Assembly (NCBI GenBank): GCA_049317345.1
Contig: JBMOIL010000008.1
Span: 1-28,982, forward strand
Direction: 5' to 3'
DNA: 28,982 nucleotides
DNA from: Mxb001 sp049317345
GTDB taxonomy: Bacteria > Actinomycetota > Actinomycetes > S36-B12
How positions within the stretch are numbered: the stretch's first letter is position 1; each line of letters opens with the position of its first letter. The position numbers and the translations under genes were made by a program. Positions 1-7,625 of this stretch are shown here, piece after piece. The notes under the pieces were generated by a model. That model was not told the DNA's origin and searched no databases. It saw nothing but the letters and a program-made list of their open reading frames with translations.

Positions 1-2
1 GC

Positions 3-470
3 GAACTGCTCATCACTGAAGCTCTCGCCGAACCCTTCGACACGGCCTTCACCATTGACTACGCGACGAGCCTCTATTGGCACCGCGAGGGGCCCGGAAT
101 CCTCACCGGCTTCTCGCGTAAGGATGCCGAGCCGGGCTTCGATATCGGGCGCGACGCGGACTTCCCCGAGCGGCTAGCCGAACTCGCCGAGTACCGGGCC
201 CCCGGCCTTCTCGACCTGGGCGTGCGCAGCGGCTGGGCAGGTCTCTACGAGGTGACGCCCGACCACAATGCGCTCCTGGGGGAGTCGCGAAACGTCGCTC
301 GGTTCCTCTACGCCACCGGCTTCTCCGGGCATGGGTTCCTGCAGGGACCCGCGGTCGGTGAGATCCTGCGCGATCTCTACCTCGGGCGGGAACCCTTCAT
401 CGATGTCAGCCCGCTGGACGTCGAGCGATTCGCCAGCGGTGAGTTGCGACCCGAGCGCAACATCGTCTGA
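3..470 (+). CDS. FAD-dependent oxidoreductase (DAO/sarcosine oxidase family), C-terminal part
   Basis: The frame is open from the window edge, so the N-terminal FAD-binding half lies outside. The visible 155 residues look like the end of a DAO-fold enzyme (glycine, sarcosine or D-amino acid oxidase group). These flavoproteins oxidise a secondary or primary amine with FAD. Supporting segments are GLYEVTPDHNALLG and YATGFSGHGFLQGPAVGEIL, which match the conserved C-terminal strand and glycine-rich loop that closes over the flavin, followed by a short tail. The substrate cannot be told from this end. The stop codon is followed by about 210 bp without a gene, and the next gene is convergent. A start codon at 222 exists in frame but is internal, because the coding signal continues upstream of it. 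Confidence 0.85.
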   Translation, partial: ELLITEALAEPFDTAFTIDYATSLYWHREGPGILTGFSRKDAEPGFDIGRDADFPERLAELAEYRAPGLLDLGVRSGWAGLYEVTPDHNALLGESRNVARFLYATGFSGHGFLQGPAVGEILRDLYLGREPFIDVSPLDVERFASGELRPERNIV

Positions 471-680
471 CCGGCGTCCGTCAAGAGGGGTGTTTCAGTG
501 CGCTCCGGTCCGAGTCAGTCGAGCAGGTCCGCGCTGAGCCCGAGCCGGTGCTGACCGCCTGGTAACGGGCCAGTCGCCTATGGCCTCGAATTGTGCGGAT
601 CCATGCGAGCCACACTCGCTCGCAGCCGCACAATTACCGTCACACTCGCTCGTAGCCGCACAATTGCCGCCTCGCGCGTG
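471..680. other. Intergenic region between convergent genes, with palindromic repeat
   Basis: This stretch separates the oxidoreductase end from the EamA gene end on the other strand. I see no gene in it. Its right half, 589-670, is the repeat element described separately. No T-tract terminator is evident, so the palindrome may act as the shared transcription end. Confidence 0.6.
589..670. repeat. Palindromic element with 30-bp tandem duplication
   Basis: AATTGTGCGG (589-598) is the exact inverse of CCGCACAATT at 626-635. Inside it, GCGAGC (605-610) can pair with GCTCGC (617-622), giving a nested hairpin. The right part is a tandem repeat with period 30 (611-640 and 641-670, 27 of 30 identical), so CCGCACAATT occurs again at 656-665 and could pair with the same left arm. 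A related palindrome lies at 22451-22496. Confidence 0.8.
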
Positions 681-1673
681 TCAGCGCGTGAGTGCGCCTT
701 CGCGGTGGGCGCGCTGCGATGCGAGCTCAGCGACGATGACGCCGGCCAGCACGATGATCCCGCCGAGGCCCTGGACGGGCGTGATGACCTCGCCGAGCAG
801 GACGAAGGCGATGAGTGCGGCCCAGATCGGCTCCGTGGTGCCGAGGATGCCGCCCCGCTGGGCTCCGATGCGCTGCAGTGACATGAGCACGAGCACGAAG
901 GGCACGACGGAAATCACGATCATGAGCACGACGAGCGACCAGACGGGGATGCCGGTGACGGCACCGTCGAACATCGACGTCGTGGTGCTGAGCAGATCCC
1001 AGGGGAAGGCCCACCACGGCGCGAGGATGCTCCAGGTGACCGTCGCAATCGCGAAGCCCCAGAAGGCAAGGCTCATCACGTCGCGTCGGCGTGCACCCTC
1101 TTCACCGAGGAGGAGGTACGCCGCCAGCGCGGCCGCGGTGAGCAGGCCATAGAGGACACCCAGCGGACTGAGTGTCATCCCCGACCACACCTGCGACACC
1201 AGGAGCAGGCCGCCGACGACGAGCACGAGCGCCACCCAGATGCCCTTGCCCACCGGCTCCTTCTTGACGAAGCGAAGCCACAGGGCGACGAGTACGGGCG
1301 CGAGGAAGGCGAGCAGTGCGGCGATGGCGACGGGGAGCAACTCGACACTGAGGAAGAAGAGGAACGGTGTCATGGCGTAGGCCAGCACGCCGAAGAGCAG
1401 GAGGAAGGGAATCTCGGACCTACGCACGCGAAGTGAAGTGGGTTTCGTGATGGCGAGGAAGATGAGGAGCAGCACCGCACAGCCCAGGGTGCGGATCTCT
1501 GTCACCTGCGCCGCGCTGAGGCCCGCCTCGATCTGGGCCTTCGCGACGCTTCCATTGAGCGCAAAGAGGAACGCCGCGACGAGGTACATGACCGCCCCGA
1601 TGGCCTGCGTGCGCGTCGAGGAAGGCGCCACGGTGATGGGGCTGAAGGGCTCAATCGGATCCGGGGCACTCAT
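681..1673 (-). CDS. EamA/DMT-superfamily permease (second of two tandem copies)
   Basis: This is a 330-residue integral membrane protein with about ten hydrophobic segments arranged as two EamA halves. Each half has the usual pattern of five helices with Pro/Gly-rich joints, for example FLAPVLVALW in the first half and TTEPIWAALIAFVLLGEV in the second. DMT carriers export or import metabolites; the substrate is unknown. The ATG at 1671-1673 overlaps the TGA of the upstream permease by four bases (ATGA), which implies translational coupling. A longer reading on this strand up to 2726 is open, but it crosses the upstream gene in the wrong frame. The protein is clearly paralogous to its neighbour: both begin their first helix with a VMYLVAAFLFALNG or ALLLSATVLFALNG motif. 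Confidence 0.88.
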   Translation of the reverse strand: MSAPDPIEPFSPITVAPSSTRTQAIGAVMYLVAAFLFALNGSVAKAQIEAGLSAAQVTEIRTLGCAVLLLIFLAITKPTSLRVRRSEIPFLLLFGVLAYAMTPFLFFLSVELLPVAIAALLAFLAPVLVALWLRFVKKEPVGKGIWVALVLVVGGLLLVSQVWSGMTLSPLGVLYGLLTAAALAAYLLLGEEGARRRDVMSLAFWGFAIATVTWSILAPWWAFPWDLLSTTTSMFDGAVTGIPVWSLVVLMIVISVVPFVLVLMSLQRIGAQRGGILGTTEPIWAALIAFVLLGEVITPVQGLGGIIVLAGVIVAELASQRAHREGALTR

Positions 1674-2611
1674 CGTGAGCGCTCTGCGAGGTATACGCCG
1701 ACCAGGACGATCACTCCCCCTGCGATCTGCACGGGGGTGAGCACCTCGGCCAGGACGATCCACGCGATGATGGAGGCGATGAGAGGCTCCGTCATGCCGA
1801 TGGTCGAGGCTTGCGCCGCGGTGACGTAGGCGAGCGACTTCATCGCGAGCACGAAGGGCACGACCGTGCCCATCACCACCATCCAGAGCGTGAGGGCCCA
1901 GAGCGGCACCTGTGGTCCGCGTCCGGCAAGCGGCTCGCTCAGGCCGGCGTAGGCCCCCCACGCGGAGAGTGACCACGGGGGGACCACCACCCAGAAGAGG
2001 GCCGCACCTCCCATGCCCCACATCGTGAGCGACAGCGCATCGCGGGCGTTGTCGCCGCGTCGCTGGTGCTCGCCCAGGATGTAGAAGAGCGCGAGGGCGA
2101 AGGCCGCGCCGAAGGCCGCCGCCACGCCGAGGCCATCCAGGGTGAATCCCTGCCAGACCTGCGCGATGAGGGTCAGTCCGATGACCGCGAGAAGCAGCCC
2201 GACCCAGACGGTGCCCTTCACGGGCTGGCGTCGACCGAAGCGCACCCACAGCACGACCCAGATGGGGGCGGTGAACTCGATGATGAGGGCGATCCCGATC
2301 GGCATGCGCTCGATCGCGACGAAGTAGAGGAACTGCGTCATGGAGACGCCGATGACGCCGTAGGCAAGCAGGAGCTTCCACTCGTGGCGGCGAATCCGCA
2401 GCGCGCGCGGCCGCGTGAGTGCGACGAGGATGAAGAGGATGGCGAAGGCGCCCATGGCACGGGTCTCGGAAAGAGTCGTGGCCGAGACACCGCTCAGCAG
2501 GATTGACTTGACGACGGTGCCATTGAGGGCGAAGAGCACGGTGGCGCTGAGCAGCAGGGCGTAGCCCACGGCGGTGCGCTGCCCGTCGTGCGTGGCCGGG
2601 GGTGCGGTCAC
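1670..2611 (-). CDS. EamA/DMT-superfamily permease (first of two tandem copies)
   Basis: This 313-residue multi-spanning permease has two EamA repeats. Typical segments are FTAPIWVVLWVRF and MTEPLIASIIAWIVLAEVLTP, where the TEP motif begins helix nine. I chose GTG at 2609-2611 as the start because it overlaps the TGA of glgM by four bases (GTGA) and leaves a short hydrophilic N-terminus before the first helix. An in-frame ATG at 2674 would add 21 Arg/His-rich residues lying inside glgM. The gene sits in an operon glgM, EamA, EamA. Whether the carriers handle a sugar or an unrelated compound cannot be read from the sequence. Confidence 0.87.
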   Translation of the reverse strand: MTAPPATHDGQRTAVGYALLLSATVLFALNGTVVKSILLSGVSATTLSETRAMGAFAILFILVALTRPRALRIRRHEWKLLLAYGVIGVSMTQFLYFVAIERMPIGIALIIEFTAPIWVVLWVRFGRRQPVKGTVWVGLLLAVIGLTLIAQVWQGFTLDGLGVAAAFGAAFALALFYILGEHQRRGDNARDALSLTMWGMGGAALFWVVVPPWSLSAWGAYAGLSEPLAGRGPQVPLWALTLWMVVMGTVVPFVLAMKSLAYVTAAQASTIGMTEPLIASIIAWIVLAEVLTPVQIAGGVIVLVGVYLAERSR

Positions 2612-3780
2612 GCGTCCATCGCCTCCGCGGCGGTGCGGTAGACGCCCACCGTGCGCTGCGCGATGGCATCCCAACTGAAGTCCGCGATGGCACGCGCGCG
2701 ACCCGCGACACCCATCGCCTTGGCACGCGCCGGATCAGCCACGAGTGAGTTGATGGCCTCTGCCAGGCCGACCTCGAGCGCTCGGGGATCCTCGGCGTCG
2801 TAGGGCACGAGAAGTCCGGTCACGCCGTCGACGACGACCTCGGGAATCCCTCCGACTGCGCTCGCGACGACGGGCGCTTCGCAGGCCATGGCCTCGAGGT
2901 TGACGATGCCGAGGGGCTCGTAGACCGACGGGCAAGCGAAGACCCGGGCGTGCGTGAGTAGCTGTCGCACGTCGCCCAGCGAGGCCTGCTCCTCGATCCA
3001 GATGACCGAATCAGCCCCGCGCTCGGCGCGCAGCACCTCGACTGCGTGCGCGATTTCCTCGCCGATCTCAGGTGTGTCCGGTGAACTCGCGCACAGGACG
3101 AGCACGGTGCCCTCGGCGAAGTCGCGTGCCGCTGCGAGCAGGTGCTCGAGTCCCTTCTGCCGCGTGATGCGGCCGACGAAGAGGACATAGGGCCGATCGA
3201 GGGGTACGCCGTACCGCTCAAGAGCGTCGACGGACCTGTCCGGCTGATAGGCCTCGGTGTCGATGCCGTTGTGCACCACGTGCACGCGGGAGGGGTCCAC
3301 CTGCGGGTATGCCGCCAGGATGTCGCGACGCATCCCCTCGCTCACCGCGATGATCGCCTGCGCGTGGGAGTACGCCGTCGCCTCCACCCATGAGCTCACG
3401 CGGTAGCCGCCTCCCAACTGCTCGATCTTCCAGGGGCGCAGGGGTTCGAGCGAGTGCGCGGTGATGACATGTGGCACACCGTGGAGCAGCCCCCCGACGT
3501 GGCCGGCGAGATTGGCGTACCAGGTGTGCGAGTGCAGCAGATCCACGCCTGCGGTGTCGCGCACCATCTCAAGATCGACCCCGAGGGTCTGAAGCGCGGG
3601 ATTGGCGCCAGTGAGATCCGCGGGCACGGCATGTGCCTCCGCATCTGGTCGAGGCGCACCGAAGCAGTGCACGTCGACGTCGACGAGTGGCCGCAGATGG
3701 GCCGCCAACTCACGCACGTGGACGCCCGCGCCCCCGTAGATATCGGGAGGCCATTCGCGGGTGAGGAGGCCGACCTTCAC
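2608..3780 (-). CDS. glgM: Alpha-maltose-1-phosphate synthase (actinobacterial glycogen synthase-like, GT4)
   Basis: This 390-residue GT-B glycosyltransferase resembles mycobacterial Rv1212c. That enzyme joins glucose from ADP-glucose to glucose-1-phosphate to make maltose-1-phosphate for the GlgE route to alpha-glucan. The N-terminus VGLLTREWPPDIYGGAGVHV carries the glycine-rich donor loop. VHNGID and FVGRITRQKG form the hinge and phosphate-binding region, and YEPLGIVNLEAM is the EX7E nucleotide-sugar motif. The GTG at 3778-3780 gives the family's length, and TACGCT lies six bases before it. A start at 3918 would run through glgC. It is divergent from glgC with 52 bp between starts, as in mycobacteria. 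Two permeases follow in the same operon. Confidence 0.9.
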   Translation of the reverse strand: MKVGLLTREWPPDIYGGAGVHVRELAAHLRPLVDVDVHCFGAPRPDAEAHAVPADLTGANPALQTLGVDLEMVRDTAGVDLLHSHTWYANLAGHVGGLLHGVPHVITAHSLEPLRPWKIEQLGGGYRVSSWVEATAYSHAQAIIAVSEGMRRDILAAYPQVDPSRVHVVHNGIDTEAYQPDRSVDALERYGVPLDRPYVLFVGRITRQKGLEHLLAAARDFAEGTVLVLCASSPDTPEIGEEIAHAVEVLRAERGADSVIWIEEQASLGDVRQLLTHARVFACPSVYEPLGIVNLEAMACEAPVVASAVGGIPEVVVDGVTGLLVPYDAEDPRALEVGLAEAINSLVADPARAKAMGVAGRARAIADFSWDAIAQRTVGVYRTAAEAMDA

Positions 3781-3786
3781 GGGTGC

Positions 3787-3792
3787 AGCGTA
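3787..3792 (-). promoter_or_regulatory. -10 element of glgM (leaderless type)
   Basis: On the minus strand TACGCT is followed by six bases and then the GTG start. No ribosome-binding site fits, so transcription probably begins at the start codon. Confidence 0.55.
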
Positions 3793-3819
3793 GGGCCTGC
3801 GCTGAGCGACCCCGAGGTC

Positions 3820-3825
3820 TAGGCT
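3820..3825 (+). promoter_or_regulatory. -10 element of glgC (leaderless type)
   Basis: TAGGCT is followed by seven bases and the GTG start of glgC. It lies back-to-back with the glgM promoter in the 52-bp divergent gap. Confidence 0.55.
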
Positions 3826-3832
3826 GGCGGAC

Positions 3833-5056
3833 GTGGAAGCAGGCCCGCACGTCCTGGGAATCGTGCTCGCCGGAGGCGCGGGCAAGCGCCTCATGCCGCT
3901 CACGGCCGATCGAGCCAAGCCCGCTGTCCCCTTCGGCGGCAGTTATCGGCTGATCGACTTCGCCCTGTCCAATCTGATCAACTCTGGTCTGCGTCGCGTG
4001 GCCGTCCTCACGCAGTACAAGTCTCACTCCCTGGATCGGCACATCACCACCACGTGGCGCCTCTCGCCGCTCCTCGGCGACTACGTCACCGCGGTCCCGG
4101 CCCAGCAGCGGCTCGGACCCCGGTGGTTCACGGGCAGCGCGGACGCGATCTTCCAGAGCCTCAACCTCATCAACGACGAGCGGCCTGACTACGTCGCCGT
4201 CTTCGGGGCCGACCACGTCTACCGCATGGACCCGATGCAGATGGTCCAGGCGCATATCGACTCAGGCGCCGCGGTGACGGTGGCCGGTATCCGCCAGCCG
4301 CGCGCGCTCGCCCACCAGTTCGGTGTCATCGACACGGCTGAGGATGGCGTGCGCATCCGCCGCTTCCTCGAGAAGCCTGCCGATCCACCCGGCATTCCGG
4401 GAGCCGAGGACGAGTCCTACGTCTCGATGGGCAATTACATCTTCACGACGGATGCCCTCATCGAGGTGCTTCGCGCGGATGCCGCCGAGGAGGGCTCCGT
4501 GCACGACATGGGCGGCAACATCATCCCGATGCTCGTCGATCAGGGCCGAGCCTGCGTCTACGACTTCGCGCTCAACGAGGTGCCAGGCGCGACCGATCGC
4601 GACCGCGGCTACTGGCGCGATGTGGGGACCCTGGACGCCTACCACGATGCGCACATGGACCTCGTGTCCGTGCACCCGATCTTCAACCTCTACAACCGTC
4701 GCTGGCCCATCCTCACGAATCACCTCACCCTGCCGCCCGCGAAGTTCGTGGAGGGGGGCAATGCGCACGAGTCGATGGTGGGCACCGGCTCGATTATCTC
4801 AGGGGCGCATGTGCGGGGCTCGGTCGTCGCCTTCGACGTCCAGGTGCAGGCGGGTGCCTATATCGAGGGCTCGGTGATCCTGCCGGGGGTGCGCATCGGG
4901 CGCAACGCCGTCATCCGCCACGCCATCCTCGACAAGAACGTCATCGTCCCTGATGGCGCCCAGATCGGTGTCGACATCGAGCGCGACCGCGAGCTCTACA
5001 CCGTGAGCGAGGCCGGCGTCGTGGTGCTCGGCAAGGGCGTCACGGCGGTCGTCTGA
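3833..5056 (+). CDS. glgC: Glucose-1-phosphate adenylyltransferase
   Basis: This 407-residue ADP-glucose pyrophosphorylase makes ADP-glucose from ATP and glucose-1-phosphate, the first committed step of alpha-glucan synthesis. The N-terminal nucleotidyltransferase domain shows GGAGKRLMPLT and AKPAVPFGG near residues 14-38, DHVY in the catalytic core, and FLEKP in the sugar-phosphate pocket. A C-terminal left-handed beta-helix follows, with hexapeptide-like repeats such as GSVILPGVRIGRNAVI. GTG at 3833 is used, since the hydrophobic strand VLGIVLAGG begins soon after and a -10-like hexamer precedes it. The product would supply the divergent glgM enzyme. The stop overlaps the ATG of the next gene by one base. 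Confidence 0.95.
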   Translation: MEAGPHVLGIVLAGGAGKRLMPLTADRAKPAVPFGGSYRLIDFALSNLINSGLRRVAVLTQYKSHSLDRHITTTWRLSPLLGDYVTAVPAQQRLGPRWFTGSADAIFQSLNLINDERPDYVAVFGADHVYRMDPMQMVQAHIDSGAAVTVAGIRQPRALAHQFGVIDTAEDGVRIRRFLEKPADPPGIPGAEDESYVSMGNYIFTTDALIEVLRADAAEEGSVHDMGGNIIPMLVDQGRACVYDFALNEVPGATDRDRGYWRDVGTLDAYHDAHMDLVSVHPIFNLYNRRWPILTNHLTLPPAKFVEGGNAHESMVGTGSIISGAHVRGSVVAFDVQVQAGAYIEGSVILPGVRIGRNAVIRHAILDKNVIVPDGAQIGVDIERDRELYTVSEAGVVVLGKGVTAVV

Positions 5057-5850
5057 TGCCCGGTGATGTCAGGCCGCGTGCTGTCGTCACCGGCGCGGGC
5101 CGCGGCCTCGGCGCCGCTATCGCGGCCCGTTTGCGGGCGGAGGGCTACGACGTCACCGCCACGGACATCTCGGGTGGCGACGTCCATCTGGACGTGTGCG
5201 ATGTCGATGCGTGCCGTGCCCTTGCCCGCTTGGTGCAGCCGGATGTCTGGGTCAACAACGCCGGGATCCTCGGAGCGGGTGATGCAGCGACCCAGTCGGA
5301 CGACGTGATTGAGTCCGTCGTCGCCGTCAACCTCCTCGGGGTCATGCGCGGCACGCGGGCAGCCGTCGAGGTGATGAGAGAGCGCGACGGCGGCCGCGGC
5401 CGCGGCCATGTCATCAACGTGGGATCTCTGGCCTCCTGGGTGCCGGTGCCGGGGGAGTGCGTCTATGCCGCGACCAAGGCGGGCGTGCTCTCCTTCACCC
5501 TCGGCCTCGAAGGCGAGCTCCGGGCCCAGGGGGTGACGGGCATCCGCTTCACCGTGCTGTGCCCCGACGGCATGCTCACGCCGATGATCACCGAGGTCAT
5601 CGACGACCCAGCCGTGGCCATGACCTTCACCGGTCTGCGCCCGGTGACCGCGGAGGAGGTAGCTGAGGCCACGGCGCGCGTCCTGCGCAAGCCTCGCCGT
5701 GTGGTGAGTGTGCCCCACTGGCGCGGGGCTCAGGTGCGTGTCATCGGGATGGTGCCCGATGTGGTGCTGCGGGCTGCGCCGATCTTCAGGCGTTTGGGTC
5801 TTCGTCAGCAATCTCGTTTGCGGCGTCGCCTGACGACGACGCCGAAGTGA
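5056..5850 (+). CDS. Short-chain dehydrogenase/reductase
   Basis: This is a 264-residue classical SDR, an NAD(P)-dependent oxidoreductase of unknown substrate. The Rossmann loop TGAGRGLG is at residues 12-19, NNAG at 67-70, and the catalytic set is Ser124, Tyr137 and Lys141 (YAATK). TDIS after the second strand has an acidic Asp37, which often favours NAD over NADP. The last 30 residues are basic (RRLGLRQQSRLRRRL) and follow a hydrophobic stretch (VIGMVPDVVLRAAPIF), suggesting peripheral membrane contact. The ATG shares one base with the glgC stop (TGATG), so translation is probably coupled, although a role in glycogen metabolism is not obvious. The 3' end overlaps the opposite-strand gene by 65 bp. 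Confidence 0.88.
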   Translation: MPGDVRPRAVVTGAGRGLGAAIAARLRAEGYDVTATDISGGDVHLDVCDVDACRALARLVQPDVWVNNAGILGAGDAATQSDDVIESVVAVNLLGVMRGTRAAVEVMRERDGGRGRGHVINVGSLASWVPVPGECVYAATKAGVLSFTLGLEGELRAQGVTGIRFTVLCPDGMLTPMITEVIDDPAVAMTFTGLRPVTAEEVAEATARVLRKPRRVVSVPHWRGAQVRVIGMVPDVVLRAAPIFRRLGLRQQSRLRRRLTTTPK

Positions 5851-6043
5851 TCCACGCCCGCAACTCCTCCGGGGAGAGTCCATCGGGGGCGTAGAGCAGC
5901 GCGTGGTCGCGCGCCTCCTCGCGCGCGATAGCCTCGGTGACGCGAGCGGTGCCGATCCAGCCGCATGTGCACGTCGGCAGCATGAAGCGAGCGTTGCGCG
6001 ACAGGGTCACCTGATGCGCGGGAGCAGCGGCGATGTCCGGCAC
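5786..6043 (-). CDS. Small hypothetical protein with CxCGW motif
   Basis: This 85-residue protein has TCTCGWIGTARV at about residues 24-35, then an alanine/glutamate helix ending in HALLY, and an acidic tail. Short actinobacterial proteins of this look occur widely; the function is unknown, and a single CxC pair would not form a full zinc finger alone. The GTG start at 6041-6043 is supported by TACAGT placed exactly six bases before it, the same leaderless spacing seen for many genes here. An ATG at 5981-5983 would omit 20 residues but keep the motif. The 3' end runs 65 bp antisense into the SDR gene. Confidence 0.6.
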   Translation of the reverse strand: MPDIAAAPAHQVTLSRNARFMLPTCTCGWIGTARVTEAIAREEARDHALLYAPDGLSPEELRAWITSASSSGDAANEIADEDPNA

Positions 6044-6049
6044 AACACC

Positions 6050-6055
6050 ACTGTA
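6050..6055 (-). promoter_or_regulatory. -10 element of CxCGW gene (leaderless type)
   Basis: Minus-strand TACAGT, six bases, then the GTG start codon. No Shine-Dalgarno is visible. Confidence 0.5.
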
Positions 6056-6136
6056 GGCCGCGCCGGGGACATCTCCGTGATGCGTGCCTGAATCAAGGGT
6101 GAACGACCTCGGGCCGCACCACGGAGCCAGCTGGCG

Positions 6137-6142
6137 TAGCGT
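6137..6142 (+). promoter_or_regulatory. -10 element of SRPBCC gene (leaderless type)
   Basis: TAGCGT lies seven bases before the ATG at 6150. This supports that start over the in-frame ATG at 6084. Confidence 0.5.
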
Positions 6143-6149
6143 GAGGGCT

Positions 6150-6620
6150 ATGCCTCAGGTAGACCTCGTCAGCTCCGGATCTCCGTGGATCATCTCGCGA
6201 TCCATCGTGATCGAGGCACCGGCAGACCGAATCTTCGACGTCCTCGCCGATCCGCGGCGCCACCCGGATTTTGACGGCTCCGGCTCCGTGCGCGGTGCTG
6301 TGTCCGGTCCCGAGCGGCTCTCACTGGGCGCGAAGTTCGGCATGGACATGCGCCTCGGTGTCCCCTATCGCGTGAGCAGCCGGGTCAAGGAGTTCGAAGA
6401 AGGGCGACGGATTGCGTGGGCCCACGTGGGCGGCCACCGGTGGCGCTACGAGCTCGAGCCGCTGGGTGAGTCAACGACGCGGGTGACCGAGAGCTTCGAT
6501 GCGACGACTGCGCGCTCGGCACGCGCCCTCAAGCTCATGGACGCTTACAACCGCAATGCGCGTGCCATCGAGGAGACCCTGCCTCGGTTGGCAGCGCTGG
6601 TGGAGAGCGAGGGGCAGTGA
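6150..6620 (+). CDS. SRPBCC-fold protein (polyketide cyclase/dehydrase-like)
   Basis: This 156-residue protein has the START-like helix-grip fold pattern. An early strand, SIVIEAPADRIFDVLADPRRHPDFDG, is the standard opening of SRPBCC family members. Antiparallel strands follow (YRVSSRVKEFEEGRRIAWAH and RYELEPLGESTTRVTESFD), and then a long C-terminal helix. Such proteins bind hydrophobic ligands in a central cavity; no ligand can be assigned. The start at 6150 is chosen over 6084 because the family's first strand begins about 14 residues later and a -10 hexamer sits seven bases upstream. The stop overlaps the GTG of the metal-binding protein by four bases (GTGA), so the two are co-translated. 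Confidence 0.8.
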   Translation: MPQVDLVSSGSPWIISRSIVIEAPADRIFDVLADPRRHPDFDGSGSVRGAVSGPERLSLGAKFGMDMRLGVPYRVSSRVKEFEEGRRIAWAHVGGHRWRYELEPLGESTTRVTESFDATTARSARALKLMDAYNRNARAIEETLPRLAALVESEGQ

Positions 6621-6823
6621 CAACCACGACTTATCGGGTGACCGGCATGACCTGCGATCACTGCATCCGCGCGGTGACAACCGAGTTGGTGCTTCTCCCC
6701 GGGGTGCGCAGCGTCGACATCGATCTCGCCGAGGGCGCAGTGACCGTGACGAGCGATGGCCCCCTAGACCAGGAAAAGGTCCGGGAGGCCATCGACGAAG
6801 CGGGCTACGCCCTACAGGACTAG
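6617..6823 (+). CDS. Heavy-metal-associated domain protein (CopZ-like chaperone)
   Basis: This is a 68-residue single HMA domain. The metal loop GMTCDHC is at residues 10-16, with the two cysteines that bind Cu(I) or a similar soft metal. The rest fits the beta-alpha-beta-beta-alpha-beta ferredoxin-like fold (VRSVDIDLAEGAVTVTS, then VREAIDEAGYAL). It would act as a cytosolic metallochaperone. No copper ATPase or CsoR lies next to it; it is coupled to an SRPBCC gene through a GTGA overlap, which is an unusual partner. The stop is only four bases from the convergent pstB stop. Confidence 0.85.
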   Translation: MTTTTYRVTGMTCDHCIRAVTTELVLLPGVRSVDIDLAEGAVTVTSDGPLDQEKVREAIDEAGYALQD

Positions 6824-6827
6824 CGGA

Positions 6828-7607
6828 TCAGCCGAAGCGGCCCGCCACGTAATCTTCTGTCTGCTGGCTCGTCGGGTTGGTGAAGATCTGCGCGGTTGGG
6901 CCCACCTCAATCAGCTTGCCCGGCTGCCCGATGCCCGCAAGGTTGAAGAATGCCGTGTCGTCGGAGACACGTCCCGCCTGCTGCATGTTGTGCGTGACGA
7001 TGATGATCGTGTAGCGGTTCTTGAGCTCGCGAATGAGTTCCTCGATCGCAAGCGTCGAGATGGGATCTAGGGCTGAGCACGGCTCGTCCATCAAGAGGAC
7101 CTGGGGCTCGACCGCAATGGCCCGAGCGATGCAGAGGCGCTGTTGCTGCCCGCCTGAGAGCGAGGCACCGGGTCGCTTGAGGCGATCCTTGACCTCCTCC
7201 CAGAGGTTGGCACCGCGGAGCGACTTCTCGATGATCTCGTCGTAGGACTCGGTCCGCTTCTTGTCCTTCTCGAGCTTGAGACCGGCGATGACGTTGTCAG
7301 CGATGGACATGGTCGGGAACGGATTGGGTCGCTGGAACACCATGCCAATGGTGCGCCGGACAAGGACCGGGTCGACGTTGGAGCCGTAGACGTTCTCACC
7401 GTCGAGGTCTACCTGACCCGTGACACGTGCCCCGGGGATTACCTCGTGCATCCGATTGATCGATCGCAGCACCGTGGATTTGCCGCAGCCAGACGGCCCG
7501 ATGAACGCCATGACGGAGTTGGCCTTGACGGTCAGGTTCACCCCCTCGACCGCGAGGAAGTCGCCGTAGTAGATGTCGAGGTCGACCAGGTCGATCTGCT
7601 TGCTCAT
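6828..7607 (-). CDS. pstB: Phosphate ABC transporter ATP-binding protein
   Basis: This 259-residue ATPase powers high-affinity phosphate import. Walker A GPSGCGKST is at 37-45, the signature LSGGQQQR at 150-157, Walker B LLMDEP at 171-176 and the switch His at 206 (THNMQQ). NPFPTMSIADNV is the Q-loop neighbourhood typical of PstB. It is the last gene of pstS-pstC-pstA-pstB. A GGGAG Shine-Dalgarno stands about six bases before the ATG at 7605-7607. PstB normally works with PhoU, which is encoded at the far end of this window. The C-terminus YVAGRFG is the usual family ending. Confidence 0.97.
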   Translation of the reverse strand: MSKQIDLVDLDIYYGDFLAVEGVNLTVKANSVMAFIGPSGCGKSTVLRSINRMHEVIPGARVTGQVDLDGENVYGSNVDPVLVRRTIGMVFQRPNPFPTMSIADNVIAGLKLEKDKKRTESYDEIIEKSLRGANLWEEVKDRLKRPGASLSGGQQQRLCIARAIAVEPQVLLMDEPCSALDPISTLAIEELIRELKNRYTIIIVTHNMQQAGRVSDDTAFFNLAGIGQPGKLIEVGPTAQIFTNPTSQQTEDYVAGRFG

Positions 7608-7625
7608 GAGGACTCCCGGTTGGGG

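Noticed and set aside
611..670. Two 30-bp direct repeats as a possible CRISPR array
   Set aside because: There are only two copies, with no spacer between them, and no cas genes nearby.
681..2726. A 681-residue open frame on the minus strand
   Set aside because: Only the last 330 residues resemble a protein (EamA permease). The first half is an Arg/His-rich out-of-frame reading of the other permease.
2608..3918. Long version of glgM starting at 3918
   Set aside because: The added 46 residues lie in glgC and its promoter and have no family resemblance; GTG 3780 has a promoter at the right distance.
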